From: Opitutia bacterium UBA957
GTDB taxonomy: Bacteria > Verrucomicrobiota > Verrucomicrobiia > Opitutales > UBA953
DNA length: 5,694 nucleotides
Reading direction: 5' to 3'
Assembly: GCA_002293065.1 (NCBI GenBank)
Contig: DBCN01000128.1
Span: forward strand, 1 to 5,694
The position numbers and the translations under genes were made by a program. Positions 3,172 through 5,694 of this stretch are shown here, piece by piece. How positions within the stretch are numbered: the first letter of the stretch is position 1; every line of letters begins with the position of its first letter. A model generated the notes under the pieces. It was not told where the DNA came from. It searched no databases and worked only from the letters and a program-made list of their open reading frames with translations.

Positions 3172-4863
3172 TCAGAACGAACGTGAAGCCGAGAAGAGGA
3201 TTCGGGTGGCAGCCGTCCGGGAGTCCGCTTGAGGCACGCCCCCATCGAGGCGGGTAGCCACGACGACTTCGCCGTTCCACCGACCGTAGGCCGTACGGAC
3301 GCCGACACCGGCGCCGGAGATGGTGCGGGTCTTGTCCGAAGCGAGATCCCAAGGGGTGTGGTTGAGGCTGGTCGAACCGGCATCCAGGAAGACGAACGGA
3401 GAGAACGAGCTGGCGTCGTAACGCAGCTCGACCTGACCCAACCAACCTTCATCTCCGGAGCCTTCGCCCATGGGGTAGGCCCGGACGCCTTCGGCTCCAC
3501 CCAGCGTGAGGCGCTCGGAGGAATCAAGGTTGCTGTTCGACCACTGGAAGGAGGCGCGGAAATAAGCCGAGAAGCTCCCCGGCAACTTCTGGATACGCGC
3601 CAAGTCGAAGTTGACCTTGACGAAGCTGCCGGACTTCTGCGCCGTCGAAGCGTCGGCCGCAAAGAGGGCGTCGTCGAGGTGCAGATCGCCGTAGGTGCAG
3701 GTCAGTTGACCGTAGCTGATGGCACCTCCGAGCAGGCCGTCGCGCTTGTCGAAGCGCAGCGACACCGGGAAGTTATGGCTGAACTTGCGCTCGCTCGTGG
3801 CGGTCGTGGCGAAATCGTCCTGCAGCGTCTTATGCTGGATGCCGACCGCGGCCTGCAGGTTGAACATCTGGCTGCGGATGAGCGGGCGACTGAGCTTGGC
3901 CGACCAGATTTTGGCGAGGCCGGAGGCGCCAAGGGAGGCGAAGTCCTTCCCCAGTTCGTAGGTCGTATGGGCGTAACCGACCGAAGCGCGGAGGCCGTTG
4001 CCGTCCAGGGGGAGTTCATAGTCGGCCGAACCGAGCCACATGTTTTCATCGGTGACCATGACGCTGAGCGCCAAACGATCGCCGAAGGTGAGGCCGGAGT
4101 TGCGGAACCAGTTGAGGTGGGCGCGGTACTCGCCGGTGTAGCGGCTACCGTGGTTGTCGACGCCGAATTCACCGCCGGAGGGCTCCGCGAGGACCGTTTG
4201 GACGGACAGGTCGCCGGTACCGGACTTAAGACCCGGACTGACGGTCGGGACGACCTCGATGCCGGGCACGTCGTCGAGTACGAGGAGCGTGTGCTCGAGG
4301 AGCTGGGCTTCGATGACGTCGCCGCTGCGGAGGTGGTAAACGAGGAACGGCTTGGCGCCATCGACCATCTCCTGGGTGCCGGTTGGGCTCACCGAGCCAT
4401 AACGCCCTTCCAAGATGGTGATGCCGAGCGCGCCGCCCTTGAAGTCCTGGGCAGGGATGAGGGCGCGGGCGAAGGGATAGCCCTTCGAACGGTAATAATC
4501 GCCGATGCGTCGAGCCAAGGCCTTCATGCCGGCCAGCGACTGCGGCTTGCCGAGCTGATCCTGGACGAGGTCCACCAGTTCCTGGGAACCAATGACGGTG
4601 TTTCCGGTGATGGACACCGAAGATACCAGGACCTTGGCGCCATCGTCTTTTTCGGCGACGGCCTCGACTGGGACCTTCACCTGAGGTGCCTTGGTGTCGG
4701 CCGGGGCCTTCGGAGCGGCGGCGGTGTTCCCGGTCAGCACCTTGCCGGCATCGGGGGGTGCCACTTGGGCGGAGGATACGCCACATGCGCCCAAGAGGGC
4801 GGCGGCGGTGAGGAACTTGATCTTGTTCATTGCTTTGGAAGTGAGGGGCTGCGTCCGAATCAT
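3172..4863 (-). CDS. TpsB outer-membrane transporter (ShlB/FhaC/HecB family)
   Basis: Two-partner secretion transporter that moves the upstream-encoded TpsA protein across the outer membrane. The signal peptide is MNKIKFLTAAALLGACGVSSAQ, with likely cleavage after SSA. An Ala/Pro-rich linker follows, then POTRA 1 (about residues 78-154, with VSITGNTVIG and the YYRSKGYPFARA segment), POTRA 2 (about 157-228, ending DLSVQTVLAEP) and a beta-barrel from about 230 to the terminal Phe. The barrel shows the conserved LGGAEGVRAYP...GDEGW motif (455-474), with VRAY for the common VRGY, and FVFLDAG (490-496). Length fits the family. Its ATG overlaps the tpsA stop (ATGA), which suggests translational coupling. 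An internal ATG at 4830 starts exactly at the signal peptide and would give 552 residues; neither start has a clear Shine-Dalgarno. LGAC resembles a weak lipobox, but a barrel protein makes signal peptidase I more likely. Confidence 0.93.
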   Translation of the reverse strand: MIRTQPLTSKAMNKIKFLTAAALLGACGVSSAQVAPPDAGKVLTGNTAAAPKAPADTKAPQVKVPVEAVAEKDDGAKVLVSSVSITGNTVIGSQELVDLVQDQLGKPQSLAGMKALARRIGDYYRSKGYPFARALIPAQDFKGGALGITILEGRYGSVSPTGTQEMVDGAKPFLVYHLRSGDVIEAQLLEHTLLVLDDVPGIEVVPTVSPGLKSGTGDLSVQTVLAEPSGGEFGVDNHGSRYTGEYRAHLNWFRNSGLTFGDRLALSVMVTDENMWLGSADYELPLDGNGLRASVGYAHTTYELGKDFASLGASGLAKIWSAKLSRPLIRSQMFNLQAAVGIQHKTLQDDFATTATSERKFSHNFPVSLRFDKRDGLLGGAISYGQLTCTYGDLHLDDALFAADASTAQKSGSFVKVNFDLARIQKLPGSFSAYFRASFQWSNSNLDSSERLTLGGAEGVRAYPMGEGSGDEGWLGQVELRYDASSFSPFVFLDAGSTSLNHTPWDLASDKTRTISGAGVGVRTAYGRWNGEVVVATRLDGGVPQADSRTAATRILFSASRSF

Positions 4864-5694
4864 TCGGCGCCGAGGTAGGCCTTGCCCAGATTGATACCGC
4901 CGCTGATCACGAGGATATCGGTCGGGCCTTGGATCGCGCGGGAAGCACCCTTGTCGATGCGGTCGCTGGCGGCGCCGTTCTTGCTCTCGGCCGCCGATTC
5001 GCCGACGGCGACACCTGGCTTCGCCCCACTCGACGCCGGGACCGGGACACCTGCAGGATTGACGGCAACGTAATTGAGTCCGCCGACTGCCGCCGGCATC
5101 TGAACGGCCATCGGGGCGATCGGGTAGACAGGGACCACGACGGGCTTGGGGAGGAACTCATGCGGATCGACGACGACCGGCGCTCCGGCGATGGTCAGGA
5201 TACCGTTGGTGTAGACGAGGTCGTAGTTCGCGGCCGTGTAGCCGAAAGGCGTGATGTCGTAGGTGCCTGCCTTGATGGCGCCTTGGCTGGAACCACCGTA
5301 GTTCAGGCTGCCACCGAGTTCCGCCAGGCCTTCGGTCAGCACGTAACCGGTGATATTAACGCCGTTGCCGCCCACATAACCGCTGCCCGTGTAATTGACG
5401 CCATGGTTGTTGGCCGAGACGTTCAAGGTAGCCTTAAGGATGGTAGCAGTGGCGGTCACCGAGGCCGGGAGATCATAGTTCGAAGCGTCCAAACCACCGA
5501 GGAGGATGCCCGTGATGTGCACGATCTTGCCGTTGGCGGCGTTCTTATCCACAAAGTTACCCGTGGCCGCGTCGATTGTCAGAGTGTCGCCGGGGACAAG
5601 GCCGCCGAAGGTCGGTGCACCGGTGTTCAACGTGGCACCCGTCAAGCCATCGTAAGTCTTGTTCTGAGCGGTGAGGCCGGTCAGCGAGGTCAGC
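4860..5694 (-). CDS. TpsA-like exoprotein with YDG/MBG repeats, 5' end outside window
   Basis: The last 277 residues of a large secreted protein are visible; the frame is open to the window edge. Residues about 11-86 form a YDG-type beta domain beginning NKTYDG and ending in SNYDLPASVTATATILKA. Residues about 88-168 form an MBG-type domain (NYTGSGYVGGNG... GTYDITPFGYTAANYDL... YTNGILTI). These repeats are typical stalk modules of filamentous-haemagglutinin-like adhesins. The tail (171-277) is Pro/Val-rich, then Ala/Ser-rich, and ends DILVISGGINLGKAYLGAE; no sortase motif or autotransporter barrel is present. The downstream tpsB, overlapping by ATGA, identifies the secretion route. The N-terminal TPS domain that the POTRA domains would recognise must lie upstream, outside the window. 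The cargo's activity, adhesin or otherwise, cannot be told from this part. Confidence 0.85.
   Translation of the reverse strand, partial: LTSLTGLTAQNKTYDGLTGATLNTGAPTFGGLVPGDTLTIDAATGNFVDKNAANGKIVHITGILLGGLDASNYDLPASVTATATILKATLNVSANNHGVNYTGSGYVGGNGVNITGYVLTEGLAELGGSLNYGGSSQGAIKAGTYDITPFGYTAANYDLVYTNGILTIAGAPVVVDPHEFLPKPVVVPVYPIAPMAVQMPAAVGGLNYVAVNPAGVPVPASSGAKPGVAVGESAAESKNGAASDRIDKGASRAIQGPTDILVISGGINLGKAYLGAE

Noticed and set aside
3229..4878. Plus-strand 549-residue frame
   Set aside because: It is fully antisense to tpsB. Its Val/Glu/Gly-rich repetitive composition is typical of an antisense shadow in GC-rich DNA, while the minus frame has a signal peptide, POTRA domains and barrel motifs.

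Overview
The window is about 60% G+C and looks like chromosomal DNA of a member of Verrucomicrobiota, possibly Opitutae. This rests on the GntR-helix plus LacI-fold regulator, the MBG-type two-partner secretion pair and the intergenic mosaics of small palindromes. No rRNA or marker protein is present, so the assignment is an inference of moderate to low confidence. Every gene I accept is on the minus strand, so transcription runs from high to low coordinates.

Layout in transcription order. (1) 5694-4860 is the C-terminal part of a secreted TpsA-like exoprotein with YDG/MBG-type repeats; its 5' end lies outside the window. (2) 4863-3172 is its TpsB partner, a ShlB/FhaC-type POTRA plus beta-barrel outer-membrane transporter. 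It overlaps the tpsA stop by ATGA, and a strong intrinsic terminator at 3143-3113 ends the operon. (3) A 230-bp intergenic region with palindromes leads into a GntR/LacI-type regulator (2881-1796). (4) An AT-rich patch (about 1660-1740) with an inverted repeat precedes about 900 bp that hold no credible protein gene but many nested hairpins. (5) Three tRNA genes follow on the same strand: Met or Ile2 (CAT), Glu (TTC) and Asp (GTC). (6) A G-rich repeat, a possible 59-residue ORF and a mosaic of palindromes fill the rest.

The main discovery is region 4. Read on the minus strand it contains stems closed by UUCG, UACG, GCAA and GAAA tetraloops, a GUACGAGAGG string identical to the core of the 23S sarcin-ricin loop, a 10-bp helix enclosing further hairpins, and a 7-bp terminal hairpin just before the first tRNA. 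All eight wobble pairs in the listed stems are G-U on the minus strand and A-C on the plus strand. The size (about 0.8-0.9 kb), the density of structure and the position directly upstream of a tRNA cluster are those of the giant ornate RNAs GOLLD and ROOL. I therefore propose a GOLLD/ROOL-like RNA or a new class of large structured RNA. The family assignment is unproven without a covariance-model search.

The tRNAs are themselves slightly odd: each has one A-C mismatch in a helix, and the first lacks an encoded CCA. Together with the large RNA they could form one transcription unit running from about 1696 to about 541.
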